Shown: positions 46,601 to 57,195 of the stretch, piece after piece
Layout of the letters: every line of letters starts with the position of its first letter
Numbering within the stretch: the first letter of the stretch is position 1
From: Anisodus tanguticus
Lineage: Eukaryota > Streptophyta > Magnoliopsida > Solanales > Solanaceae
Reading direction: 5' to 3'
Assembly: GCA_034509755.1 (NCBI GenBank)
Contig: CM067555.1
Span: forward strand, 2,736,142 to 2,800,141
Length of the DNA stretch: 64,000 nt
The notes under the pieces: generated by a model
Told to the model about the DNA's origin: nothing
What the model saw: only the letters and a program-made list of their open reading frames with translations
The model's database searches: none
Position numbers and translations under genes: made by a program

Positions 46601-48914
46601 AGCAACATAAGATCCAGAACACTATGAAAACTTGTTATTTTTGGAGCTCCTATATTATTTGTCATCGATATAGGCAAAATGATCAGTGAAATACTAAACA
46701 TCCCTTGCTTCAAAGTTTTAAATCTTCTCACATATAAGAGGAAATGCCTCTTTTTGCTTCTGATTTTACTTATGAAATAATTATATAGAAACTATACAAT
46801 CCTCAAATAATCACACACAGTACCTCATTACGGGAATCAAGATCAAGATTGAAAAGCTACACACTACGACAAAATCCGAAGTATAGTTTAGTTCTATGTC
46901 GCTCGGACACTTCAAAAATAGCGATAGTGTCGGATCCTCCGAAAGTAGTTCATTTTTGGAGGATCCACATGGATGCGGCAACCATTTTCGAGAGTCCGAG
47001 CAACATAGCTTTAGTCATACTGCATGATCTTATTTGATACTGTAATCTAATTTCTGTTAAATACTTTAAATGCTATAAATCATGATATATTAATTACTCT
47101 CGACCATCAGAAGTCATCTATAACTGTCTGATCATCCTCTCAATTCAAGAATTGCCATTATTATGAAAACAGGATGATCAACTATGGTCGGGGCCGGAGC
47201 TACAAGCTTGTCTACAAGTTCGGCAGAACCCGATAGCTATGGCCTAAACTTTATAGTCAAGCAAGTGGCTTTCCACGCCTTTCCTTCTTTATAGTAAAGG
47301 CAAGCAGCTTTAACCTTAGCCGATTAGAAGGCTAGCGTAATAGCTAAAGGAAAGGGCTATGGTGATAGACCCCAAAGAAGACACCCTTGCTCACACCTTA
47401 GCCGGTAAAAAATGCAAGAAGCCGTCTTCACTTTGTTGGCTTCTAAAAAGGACAATCCCCTTTTTTCAAACCTATTTGTTCGGTGTCCGGGGAAGAGAAA
47501 GGAATCTATTCGTCACATTATTATTAGAAAAAGATGCCCTAGAACATGTTATTGAATTGAGTGAGAGGTCCCTTTCTTTCCTACTACTGAACCCGAAAAT
47601 TGCGTAGATTGCGCCCCTTCAATAGCCTTTTGCGCGGATCCTGCACCTGCGCTTCCAGACCTCAACGAGATTCCAGTACTAGCCTCCTTCTTACTAGCAT
47701 TTCTCCAGGTCCTCTCGAACCAGCATCTTCCAACCTGATGCTCTCACTAGAAGGACTAGTACAGGTCCAAACCAAAGCTGAGTATAGGACCTAATTAGAG
47801 GTGGTTGGCGCCTCAGGAATGAACAGTTGCAACAATCATCTTCAATTTCTTTTGACAGTTTTAGATTGTGGTGCTTTGTAATCAAGGGCGAGAAGGAAGT
47901 TCATGGAAAGGTAGCTCACATACCGTTTTCCACTACAAACTGGTCAAGGTAAGGGTTTAAGTTATCCATTTAAGTGCGGAACAAGACCTGAATTGGGATG
48001 ATATTCATAGATCGCTTACTCTTTGGGTACGTTATGGAGTCTCCACTCCATGTTGCAAGCTCTTTCAAATAGCATGAGCGTTGAAAGTCTTCACTTCGAA
48101 TCTTCCTTCCGATCCCATCTATCTATAAGAGTTGCTTGATTCGCCTCCATCTTTAATAGGACTGGACTAAGTTCGGGCAGATCTCCATCCCATTTCACGG
48201 ATGCATCGCATTGAGAATTAGCTCGTCGGATTAACCACTTAGACGGAGAGTTCCCCGTATTCCATTTCATTGGCAACTGAAATAGATCTAAACGGATTGC
48301 GTGGTACCCCGGTCGGTATTTGTGTTTTAAAATCTAGTTAATATATATAAATATTTATCCGGGGGACCCCAGATAAGATGTATTTTGTAGAATTCAGAAC
48401 CTATAAACTCAAAGTTTTGGTTCCACCTCAGACTACGGTGTCTAGCTATTGCTTCCCATTATGCAAATCAACAATCTTGATGAATCCCAATAATATCCAA
48501 TTCAGATATTATCAAAACCATCAGAAGAAAACCAAGATTTCAGTAACAAATATTGAATCAAGAACATGAAGTACTCTCTAAGTTTTGTATTATCCCAATA
48601 CCAAATAACAACTGTTTAATACAAATACAACACTAATATCAGTACACAAAAAAAAAACTATGTTGCGCGGACTCTTCAACATAGCAAAATAACTGACAAA
48701 GAGAATTTTTTTTGAAAGATACGACACAGGTACGACAATATTTTTGAAGAGTTCGAGCAACATAGCAAAATGAAACACTTAATTTTTTTAGCCCAAAGGT
48801 CTGAAAAGAATGTAGAATTTGTACCTGAAGTGCTTGGAAATTGGTGGAAAATCTGAAATCAACCCTTTCTCCTGATTTGGCCTCTTTATTATTCTGCTTC
48901 TGCAACTTGAACAT
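34653..48914 (-). CDS. NT-C2 domain coiled-coil protein (plant 'myosin heavy chain-related' family), complete
   Basis: Exons on the minus strand: 48914-48825, 46245-46045, 45590-45468, 40656-40619, 40299-40131, 39649-39199, 38798-36316, 36094-35963, 35859-35729, 34884-34653. The joined frame is 4050 nt (1349 residues) with no stop. Residues 1 to about 150 (MFKLQKQNNKEA ... VKIHCLTPTSKF) form the EEIG1/EHBP1-type NT-C2 domain, thought to bind membranes or partners. Residues 151 to about 300 are a Ser/Asn-rich linker. The rest is long heptad-rich coiled coil with a conserved C terminus (RERYFQMSLKYAEVEAQRE ... KRWFS). It resembles the Arabidopsis At1g22060-type family, annotated only as myosin- or sporulation-related; molecular role unknown. 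Intron 3 uses a GC donor (CAG|GCAAGT), and the other introns are GT-AG. Introns hold eight MITE-family copies (one in the 3' flank), a Copia fragment and a probable mitochondrial insert. The start is the first ATG, matching the family's N terminus. Confidence 0.93.
35254..35405. mobile_element. dispersed repeat, 'ggcggagc...gccactg' family, in intron 9
   Basis: Begins 'gcaggagcggagctatagg' and ends 'catgcctccgccactgc'. Same kind as at 34031. Confidence 0.5.
36175..36296. mobile_element. hAT-like MITE, copy 2 (intron 7 of NT-C2 gene)
   Basis: CTATGTTGCTCGGACTGTTC ... CTCCGAGCAACATAG with flanking AATTTCTT / AATTTCGT, a 7-of-8 target duplication. It makes up more than half of this 221-base intron. 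Confidence 0.87.
38882..39064. mobile_element. Stowaway-like MITE in intron 6
   Basis: Interior 'ttttagaccacaagtttcaaag' and right end 'gagatggaggaggta' match the copies in the protease gene; the left end is eroded. Confidence 0.55.
39805..39921. mobile_element. hAT-like MITE, copy 3 (intron 5)
   Basis: TGTAGCTCGGTCTCTCC ... GAAGAGTCCGAGCAACATAG, with the central 'ttttggaggatccgaca' shared by the family. Confidence 0.75.
40348..40454 (+). mobile_element. 5'-truncated TS SINE with 17-bp TSD (intron 4)
   Basis: Contains 'aggggtaaggtctgcgtac', 'ccccagatcccacttgtgggatcacac' and a (TTG)n tail. Duplication GATGACCTAGAATCTAT at 40331-40347 and 40455-40471. MITE copy 4 begins inside the downstream duplication, so it inserted later. 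Confidence 0.87.
40465..40581. mobile_element. hAT-like MITE, copy 4 (intron 4)
   Basis: CTATGTTGCTCGGAACTCTC ... AAGCAACATAG. Flanks CCTAGAAT (40457-40464) and TCTAGAAT (40582-40589) agree at 7 of 8 bases. Confidence 0.87.
40927..41091. mobile_element. dispersed repeat with 9-bp TSD (intron 3)
   Basis: Starts 'gtgccgaagctagaaattta', includes 'cttcgaagggtgttcaacta', ends 'ctggccactgc'. Duplication TGCTTGCCA at 40918-40926 and 41092-41100. Same family as at 34031. Confidence 0.65.
41285..41479 (-). mobile_element. truncated TRIM, same family as at 27077
   Basis: Minus orientation: one LTR (41285-41404, ending at TGTTAAGAGTTCC) plus most of the interior (41405 to about 41479, including the complement of 'gaccgatgttgggc'). 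The primer-site end and the other LTR are missing; the sequence runs straight into a Copia gag-pol frame. Confidence 0.8.
41480..44903 (+). pseudogene. degenerate Copia pol (protease, integrase, reverse transcriptase, RNase H)
   Basis: Protease-like YMDTGDTIHM near 41660; the pre-integrase and integrase zinc finger (HARLGH ... CQSCYLGK) near 42075-42190; integrase core FDIIHSDLW near 42240, then frame breaks at about 42450 and 42785. Reverse transcriptase from about 43590 with QLDVNNAFLYGDLKE and an intact YVDD at 43935-43946, crossing a frame change just before it. RNase H with SRSSAEAEYRG near 44540, ending in a stop at 44901-44903 that overlaps the 3' LTR start. Several stops and frameshifts show it cannot make a full polyprotein. 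Confidence 0.9.
44898..45209 (+). repeat. Copia 3' LTR (312 bp) with a large internal palindrome
   Basis: Runs from TGTTAAATATACACG to TTTCTTTCA. Two near-perfect inverted arms (about 44911-44955 and 44971-45015) could form a stem of roughly 44 bp. A TATATATAGG motif near 45075 may be the promoter. Confidence 0.75.
45271..45391. mobile_element. hAT-like MITE, copy 5 (intron 3)
   Basis: CTATGTTGATCGGACCCTCC ... GAGTCCGAGCAACATAG with perfect 8-base duplication GTTTCTAG (45263-45270 and 45392-45399). This duplication supports hAT ancestry for the family. Confidence 0.92.
45661..45922. mobile_element. MITE-like inverted-repeat element in intron 2
   Basis: 'ataatacctcgagacccc' at the left and 'ggggtcacgaggtatt' at the right are inverted; the arms extend over about 75 bases each with mismatches ('gtgcacacctaaactttg' versus 'aagtccaggtgtgcat'). 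Confidence 0.65.
46493..46611. mobile_element. hAT-like MITE, copy 6 (intron 1)
   Basis: TGTGTTGCTCAGACTCTTTA ... GGAGGGTCCGAGCAACATA; more diverged in the middle. Confidence 0.75.
46889..47009. mobile_element. hAT-like MITE, copy 7 (intron 1)
   Basis: CTATGTCGCTCGGACACTTC ... GAGAGTCCGAGCAACATAG; the centre keeps 'gtcggatcctccgaaagtag' and its complement. Flanks share TTTAGT. Confidence 0.82.
47180..48325. mobile_element. probable mitochondrial DNA insertion (NUMT) in intron 1
   Basis: About 1.1 kb much richer in G and C than the surrounding intron, with none of the poly-A/T runs seen elsewhere and no transposon ends. The style ('agcaagtggctttccacgcc', 'ggctagcgtaatagctaaag', 'gctcacaccttagccggtaa') looks like plant mitochondrial intergenic DNA. 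No mitochondrial gene is recognised, so the call rests on composition and general resemblance. Confidence 0.5.
48658..48766. mobile_element. hAT-like MITE, copy 8 (intron 1)
   Basis: CTATGTTGCGCGGACTCTTC ... TTTGAAGAGTTCGAGCAACATAG. The interior is altered: an extra 'caacatagc' follows the left end. Confidence 0.75.
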
Positions 48915-50820
48915 TTTCTCTTAGTGTCTATATATTTTCTTGAAATGTGGTACATACAATAAAATGACACTAACTTTGAAAGCAGAATAAGAATCAAAAT
49001 GCATTTGAAGGACCAAAAATAAAGAAAGAAATAGAGAAGTTAGCTAACTGGTCTATCTTTATGAACTTGTCATGGGGTGTTATATTGTTTTCTGTTCTTT
49101 TTGGAGTTTCAATATGAGCCTATAACAGACAGTTTGTTATAGTGCACAAAGTGAAGGACAAAAGTTTGAGGAATTTGTGTTTTTGACACTCAAATAGAAC
49201 AGTTGTCTTGTAATAGTAAAGTTTCTTTTTTGGTTCCCGTCTGGTGTTTGATATGTGCTTTTGGACCCTACCAGGGGCGGAGCTAGAGCCTAGTAAGCTT
49301 ATTCGGTGGAGTCCAATAATTTTGATTCAAACACTATATTTGTCTAAAAAAATTATTTAATATGTTTCATTTGAGCTTATAATACACAGTTTATTATAGT
49401 GCACGAAGTGTAAGGACAAAACTTTGAGGAATTTGTATTTCTTGACACTCAAATAGCACAGTTGTCTTGTATTAGTAAGCTTCTTTTTGGGTTTTCTATC
49501 CGGTATTTGGTATCCACTTTTGGATCCGACTCGGGATTGAGTTAGAAAGAGGCGAAGTCAGGATTTAAAGTTTGTGGGTTCGAAATTCTAATTGTTTAAG
49601 TTACTGAGTTCTAAATTAACAATTTATACATTTTCAATGAATTTTTCAAACCAAATATAGGGTTTGAATCAAAGTTACTGGGTTCGATCGAACAACAAGT
49701 CCTATGCTAGCTCCGCCCCTGGAGCTAGAACATCATCCAGTAATTTTGGTTCAAACATGTATTTGTCTTTTAAAAATTCATTTAATATGTACAAATTATT
49801 AATTTAGAAAAGAACTAAAATCTCGAACTCGTAATATTCGAATCCTGGCTATGTTTCTGGACCCGGCTAATTTGACTTCGACCCGAAAAGTCCTATTTTG
49901 GGGTGAAATGTTTCCCACTAAAGATGACTTGATTTTTATGGCTCAAATCCAAGACATCTGATTTTAGAATTATGTGTACTTACCATTGTTGTGTTTGTAG
50001 TTATTAAAATTGGATTTAAAAGGAAGTCATTCCTCTTCTTTATATTCTTTTTACCTAACAAAGAAGATGAGAAATCAAGAAATGATCATTTATATGTCTA
50101 TCTACCTGGCTTTCATTGGGGTAATGGGTTGGTAAGCTGAACGTTGAAGGCAAGAAAGGAGTTAATTTCCTTTCATTTTTTTATTTTTATTTTTGTCCTT
50201 TCTTTGTCTATGTGGAAAAAAATACTTACCTTTTTCATACTTCGATTAGAATTTTATCTCAATAATTATATTTATGATTTTTCTCTCGTATCTGTGAGGT
50301 TTGTCATCCAAAAAATCCTTTATAATATGAAAAAAACACATGTCAAAATACTATATGAAATTAAGCAGCTTTGTTACTTTTGGTTCTTTCGAAATTTTGT
50401 ATTCGTGCCGTTAGCAAATTGCGTTGTATTTCGTCTTGCAATTCACAAAACTCGACCCAACGTAAAATGGAATAAAAATGAAACTTTCCCTAACGGCAGA
50501 ATAATACTAAGTTAAAAAAAAAGGAGGACAATAGCTCAATTTCAGATAGTACATGTATAAATGTAACTCTTTTCCCCCTAAATTATTTAGGTTGTATTTA
50601 GTAATTAATTCAAATTTCGATGGTTATCATGATCATGAAACGGAGAATGGGGGAAATACTGGGGCTATTATTTTCCACCTTTAACTTATGCATTTCCTTT
50701 TCTGAAAAGAGAAGTTTGGTAGGAAGTTACAAATAAAATAACTACGTTACAACTTAAGACAATGATTACTCACATTGAGAATTACAAATATGGCTGTACT
50801 ATTAAAGTAAAAGATAATAT
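48915..50820. other. upstream region of the NT-C2 gene
   Basis: Contains the promoter of the minus-strand gene, but no motif I can assign. It also holds two diverged copies of 'cacaaagtg(t)aaggacaaaa...gaggaatttgt' (about 49145 and 49400), each next to a 'ggcggagc' family repeat (49273-49360 and 49551-49733). A 123-codon AT-rich frame at 50144-50515 resembles nothing known. Confidence 0.4.
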
Positions 50821-51076
50821 TACTCCGTCTCATTGTTCATATTACTAAAAATATTCGTCCTCAAAATACTTGTCAATTTATAAAATTAAAATAGAATTAA
50901 TTATATTTTTCCTATTTTATTTTTAACATTAATTATTTTTAAAGTAATCAATATTAAATTAGAGTGAAATTTATCAGAGAAAGATAATAATAATGTAGTA
51001 AAAATATACTTTTATTTATGATTTCTTATGAGTGTATAAAGGAAAAGTTGACAAGTATTATGGGACGAAGGGAATA
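50821..51076. mobile_element. Stowaway-like MITE
   Basis: Left TACTCCGTCTCATTGTTCAT, right ATTATGGGACGAAGGGAATA, inverted to each other, with 'cttgtcaattta' and its complement 'agttgacaagta' further in. Confidence 0.65.
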
Positions 51077-51910
51077 ATTATGATTATGCCTTGTTTAATT
51101 AGTTGAGTTGTGATTTCTTGGTAAATAATCAATTGAGATATTGATTTTTTATCAAGAGGAGCATTGATAGTAATGATATGTTCTATACTATGTGATTTGG
51201 ACAGTAGAAGCTGTAATTTGTATTGTTTTGGCGATACTTTCTACTATTTCTAACATTCTCTGTGTTTGCCTTTTTCTCATTATGAATTAAAAAGCATCTG
51301 TCTGTTTTTTCTTCCTGTCCAATGATAATAATGTAAAGATATTTTACCGAATTAGTGATATAATCTATTACTACCAAATTTTAATATTTATTAATAAAAA
51401 AGGGTAAAATATACTCATAATTTTTAGCATTTGGCTTAAATTATCCTTATCTACCTATTGGATCTGAATAGCTCACAATATTAATTTTATTGGCCTTAAA
51501 ATAGCCCTAAAACTAACGGAAGTTATATTTGAGAGGGATTAAAAAAAAAAAACGTAGCGCCCCATCGTAAATTACACTAATGAACTCGCCCAAACCATCC
51601 AAGTTGTTGTAAGAATCTCACGGCGTGAACTTAATTTTTGCAAATATTAGAGGAAACATGTTGTCTCCTCCCCCTTCTCCTCCTCATCTTTTTAGTTTAA
51701 GACATTAGCAAATTAACATTATTGTAAAATTGATTTGTTAGATTTGTTATTCATGTATTGAAAAATTTAAGATTTAAATGTGTGGTTTATGATATTTGAA
51801 ATTTATGTTTTAAATTTGGCTCATTAGGAGTATTTGGACTTTGAATCGTTTGTTGGTTATTAAAATTCAAAAAACATATTATGATTTGGGCAACCATATG
51901 TATCATAAGT

Positions 51911-52045
51911 GCATGCATAAATGGTTGAATTTCAACAATTTATGGGTAAAATGCATGCATAAATGGCTGAATTTCAACAATTTATGGGTAAAATGCATGC
52001 AAAAATGTCTGAACTTTATCTATATGTGGTTGAAATGCGCAAAAA
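51911..52045. repeat. 42-bp tandem repeat, about three units
   Basis: Units begin 'gcatgcataaatgg' at 51911, 51953 and 51995 and contain 'ttgaatttcaacaatttatg'. The first two are nearly identical; the third is diverged. The in-frame translation repeats a 14-residue unit, an effect of 42 being divisible by 3. Confidence 0.85.
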
Positions 52046-52067
52046 TGGCTAAATTTGAATCATATAT

Positions 52068-52294
52068 ATATATATATTTTTATTGACGAAGGAACCCGCA
52101 GCCGCTACTCTCTCGAGTGCGCACAGGGTAAACCCCGGACTGATGCAATAGCCTGCAAACCACGTCAGCCGATTAACCACACTTGGCAAGCCATGTGTGA
52201 CAGGCTCAACCAAGAAGGTTTATGCAGGGGGTTGAACTCGTGACCTTGCCGTCCCGCGCTCTACTGCTACACCAACTTAGCTACCCTTGCGGGT
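52068..52294 (-). mobile_element. tRNA-derived SINE with 16-bp TSD
   Basis: On the minus strand the head reads 'aagggtagctaagttggtgtag' (A box) and 'ggtcacgagttcaacccc' (B box), followed by a GC-rich body. Perfect duplication AATTTGAATCATATAT at 52052-52067 and 52295-52310. Confidence 0.87.
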
Positions 52295-52310
52295 AATTTG
52301 AATCATATAT

Positions 52311-53589
52311 GTGGTTAGAGTTCAGTCATGTATTGTGACCTATCAATTCAAGATAAAATTTGTGACTTCAAATACAAGGTTTTGCAATTTTAATTATGTA
52401 TACTTAAAGTTGTTCCGAAATAGATGAACTTACAAAATTTTATAAACTTAGGACCTGGCTTAAATAACGGCCAAAATTGGCTATCTGTGCACTTATAACC
52501 CAGTTGATTAAATTAAAGCAATCCAAATGCCCGATTCATGATAACTATGAGTGAAACTACGTCCATATATATATAACTCAAGTGCATACATGTTGCTCAT
52601 GGAGATTGCCACATAAATATTGCAATAACCTATTCGGAGTCGTAACAATATAAATGACTCATGATTTTAACATGGGTTTATAAAACTCAATCTAAGGAAA
52701 ATGATTCTTTTCATTTTATAACTAAACGACATAGGGTAGCTGACAATGATAATAATTGACCTAATTCCTCTTTCCTTTAACTAGAAACTAGAACAAAAAG
52801 AAAATGGATATTCACAAATAGAGGTGGCAAAATCAATAAATGAAAATATGATTTGCTCAACTCGCTTAAATTTGGACAGGTTAATGACTCGTCCATTTTG
52901 ACCAATACAATTTAGCCTATCTAAAAGTTAAACTGATATGCAGTCCAAATTAATCCATAATATTTTTGTTACGTATCTGAAGAAATTATAAGAAAAACAA
53001 TTAAAAAAAATTAAAATGTAGTATGAGTTGAGCGAATTAGACTATTCCCTATTGTTAGTTTATTTAATTCAGCTCATTTCAATTTAAGTAACTTTTAGAT
53101 GAATCATTAATCCGCTCATTAATTAACTTAGTTTATTTTTATCCATCCAATCCAGTATACTTGCTCATTTGTCACCCCTATTCATGAATATTCACATTTG
53201 TAAGTGGAGCAGTGTAGAAGCGATTTGCATGTCTCCTTCAAAAAGGTAAAAATTGTCTCAGAAGCAACAAATTTCCGACCCACTATAGAAACTCTTCATC
53301 ATACATCATTAGCTTAATTTTATATATTCTCATCATAAGTCCATCCATGCTGTTAATTAATTAGCAACCACTACATTATCGACAAATTAATCAAAATATA
53401 CATATTAAAGGTTAGCTTTTCTATAATTTAAATTTAGTTACAATATGTTATATACACCATCAAGCAACATAATTAGCAATGCCAATGATGCTGGTGGCCA
53501 GAGTTGGAGACTTGAAGATTAAGGCAAATCTGTAATTAACGACCTAACACTGGTTTTTTATTTAATATGAGTATTGGTTTGTTTAAAGA
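52311..53589. other. AT-rich intergenic DNA
   Basis: No supported gene or RNA. A degraded inverted repeat of 'gtcaatgac/cccgctc' type is suggested near 52860-53160. Confidence 0.35.
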
Positions 53590-53597
53590 TGTGAAAT

Positions 53598-54963
53598 TAG
53601 TGATGTCCAGTGGGCCGGGTCGGCTCGATCCCGCCAGCTTACCCCCCCCCCCACACACAAAAATAACTGTTGCAACAACGGCCAAATTTAGATTTTGACC
53701 GTTGTGCAACGTCTATAATGTCCATCCCCCCCCCCCCCATCCCCCACCCCATAAACCCCCTTACCCCTTAATATTTTTTTAACCCCTAAGTTAGTATATT
53801 TACACTTTAACCCTATTTCTCAACTATAAATACCTCATTTTCCTCTTTATTTTTCTCACAAATCATCCTACCATCTCTCTATCTATCTCTCTACAAGTCT
53901 ACATTGCCTACTAAATATTTTATTTATTTACTTATTTATATCAAAGTTCAAAAATTGGGAGTGAAGTTGGCAACTAGCTTGAGGATCATCCATCGAGCAA
54001 AGTTTCAATTTTCAACCTTGATTACACGTCGACGTTACGTCGGCGTTTCGTACCTTCGTTCCATCTTTAAATTATTATTATTACTTAGTTTTAATTATCG
54101 TACTTAATTTCATTATCTTTAATTATTTATTTGCATAATTATAATGGAACGAATTGGACGTTTTATTTCTGGTAGAGGTACTGCGGGTAATAGGGGTAAG
54201 GATGCATCTTCTAGTAATTCTATTCCTAGTCCCGATGATTTCACTCATATAGAGGTGCGGTCAACCAGAGATCAACGAAGAAGACGACTACAACTACAAC
54301 GAAATCTTATCCGAGGGAGAAGAAAGCGATGTCGAACAATTTGACCAACAACTTCCAATTCCGACAGAAGATTCTCAAGAGATTGTGAAGAAATTAGAAA
54401 AAGTATGGTTGCATATGTAATTTTTAATGACAATTTTACTATGTGATTTGCAATTTTTGAACTAGGAAACAAAGTTGCAATTTTGAAATTGTATTACAAA
54501 AAAATTATATTTCTATTAAATAATATAAGAGGCACAAAAACAGTCTTGGGTTGTTTTTATTCACTATCTTGTTCAATTATTTAAGTGCTTAAATATTATT
54601 ATTTTTAAAATTAAGTGTCTAAAAAAAATCCCCCAATCATTTTATTTTCCCATTGAGGCCGAACCTAAACCTGTGCTCGAGAGATAGTTGTCCATACACT
54701 GATAAGGGATGTATGGATTCTTGAGAAGAGATGAGCCGTAGTGGTCCTCCCCCCCCCCCCCCCGGACCGCCCGGATCCCATGAGTGAATCGAATAATCCC
54801 GCAACCCGACAGGACCCGTCCCCCCAAATCTCGGCCCCTCTTCCGATGGGATGTGGGACAGGACGGGACCTCTTCCCGTTCCGCCTATCTCGGCCCGCCA
54901 GTCCTGCCGGATCCCGATCCCGGCCAATCCACCCACCCCGACCCAGCCCACTGGCCAGCCCTA
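53598..54963 (+). mobile_element. non-autonomous hAT transposon, 1366 bp
   Basis: Inverted ends TAGTGATGTCCAGTGGGCCG and (complement of the right end) TAGGGCTGGCCAGTGGGCTG, with flanking 8-base TGTGAAAT (53590-53597) and TGTCAAAT (54964-54971), matching at 7 of 8. Ends resemble Ac-type hAT (TAGGG/CAGGG). It has a TATAAATAC motif near 53827 and a short transposase-like N-terminal frame, then a GC-rich, C-run-containing right arm. Most of a transposase is missing. Confidence 0.85.
54144..54344 (+). pseudogene. possible hAT transposase N-terminal remnant
   Basis: 66-codon frame MERIGRFISGRGTAGN..., Ser-rich then Arg-rich, placed after a leader with a TATA-like motif inside the hAT element. No BED finger or hATC domain is seen; assignment comes only from position. 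Confidence 0.4.
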
Positions 54964-54971
54964 TGTCAAAT

Positions 54972-57195
54972 TAAGGGGTGGGTGTGGGTTGAATTTAGGT
55001 GAGTCAAAATGGGTTAGATTAGTAAATGCAGTTGTGTATTCAGCATGTTGCATGCAGATTCACGAGAATTTTAGTAGATTTTACTCAGACCCTAGATATA
55101 TTAAAATATGCATTAAATTTTAAATAGTTGATTGTGTACGAATTCATGGTAGGAATTTATAAATTTTAAATTCTGAATTTGTCTCTGGTTATAAATGGGC
55201 ATGTCATTAGCCCGTCCCAAAATTACTTGAGTTGAAATAAATTACTTCAAAAAAAGGTTAAACAATATATCATAACCCAACCCACCCAACTTGCACCAAA
55301 GTTTTAATTTATCTATTTGTTCTCTTATGATTTGTTTAATTTTTTAATAAAACTTTTGTCCATTGTTAACAACTTTGACAAAGCCACGGGAGAAAACAAT
55401 GGTAAAGATTGGACAATAAATAATATTGAAGCTACGAATTTTTTCCACAAAAAATTATATTGAAGAAACCGTATCATAAAATCTTGCTAGATCCGAACTA
55501 CTTAACAACAATTTAGCGACGAATTATGCAGTTAGTGTCAGTTTTTTTTTTCCAAAAATCTATTTATATAATAAAGCTAGGAATAGACAAGGTGATGTAG
55601 CACCTCTCTATGACCATCATTCCTATTTATCTTTTTTATCAATTTTTTTACCTTTTTCTCTTGTATCGCTCTCTAAATATTTGATGAAAATTAAAATTAC
55701 TCTATCAATGAGTTTATAATTATTCACATTCATTTCTCAATTAAAGGGGATGGATAGACGTTTAAGAAAATTAATTCTTTTAAATTACTTGCTGCGGCAT
55801 TCCTTTTGGCTCATTTCACTTCTATTCTCATTATTTGTCTTTTACTCCTTTTTTTTTTGTTTTTCCTTCGTTCTTTTCATTCAATTTGTTTACATCTCAT
55901 TTTCTACCTATTTAATATCTCATTATATCTCAATTATGTTACCACATCAGTTACCAAAAAACATTACCTATTGGTCTCCCCACTAATAGTAACATTGTTA
56001 ATTTAGCTTATGCAAACTATTCCTTCAATTTGTCGTGGTTTTGTTGCAAACAAAGCTGCTTTAGTATCATCTTCCTTCACTTGGTTTATCTTATTTATTA
56101 TTTTTCAATGTCTTGAATATCTATGTTAAGATGTAATATATTGTATCTTTTTGTTTAGATAGTTGTCCCAAAATATAAGAAATGGTTTAATATAAACACC
56201 AAGCGGTAACTTTCAAGAGACATACACTTCTTTCAAACAGTTTGGTATTTTTGATAATTGTGAGGATCGTTCTAGCTATATAAGAAATCTTTGATTAATA
56301 ATAACATAAAAAGGCAAATAACTTACTTCAGAAATGGATTTTTTTTCTTATTCTTTCTTTATATAGTTTTCAAAGAACCTGATTGCAGTTACTCGATCTT
56401 CTTAGCCTCTTTATACAAAATATACATTCTCTCAATTAAGCATTATGTTATTGTCCTGACTTTTGATCCTTTACTGATTCATCATGCATGTTTCCATTCT
56501 TGATCTACTGCAGGTTCATCTAATATTGATGACAAAACTTTAAATAGAGAGTTTAATGGAGGAGGAGGAAAGAACAAAGTTAATTAGTTTTTTTCCATAA
56601 AATGAGGTGTCACATCTCTTCACTACAGACTAGCACAATAAAGTTTTTGAGTAGTGAAGATTTTATTTAATATGTGAAAGGTTCGACAGAGATATTAGGT
56701 GGTCGGCGGTAGCCGAATAAGTTATTATCGTAGTCATTTATTTTTCAACATGATTACTACTATATGTTTAATTTTCTAATGTCTTGAAAAGGAATAATTT
56801 GTATCAATGAGATGTTATCAAAGTGATATGATTGTGTAAAAATTCAATTTCACTAACACTGGATATTAATTAATCTCACGAATTCAATGGCTGTTTCTGT
56901 TCCTAGAAATCTGGCTTCGGCTCAACGCTTGGTAGAACAAATATCATACGAATTCATATTTTGGTTTAAAATGATTTTAGGTTTAATTCTTGAAAAGTTA
57001 AGTTTTACAAAGTATGCATCGGTTAAAATTATAATCTTTTATGTTTATATAACCTTTTAAAAAAAACAAGAAGATAAACTTTAATTTTTGAAAACCATAA
57101 TTTTCGTTACTTCTAATATTCAGATGTTAGAAAAAGATAAATCATAAAGTTAATAAGGCATCCTACAACTGCGGATAAATTTACAAAGTATTAAA
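54972..57195. other. repeat-rich intergenic DNA with a Helitron 5' end at 55559
   Basis: TCTATTTATATAATAAAGCT after an A at 55558 resembles the Helitron 5' end at 25158, and 'gatgtagcacctctc' follows as in that copy. A similar sequence occurs inverted near 56610-56645 ('tgtcacatctcttc...agactagcacaataaag'). No matching 3' end was found before 57196. No gene seen. Confidence 0.4.

Noticed and set aside
54637..55123. Overlapping Pro- and Gly-rich frames on both strands
   Set aside because: They lie in the GC-rich right arm and terminal repeat of the hAT element.
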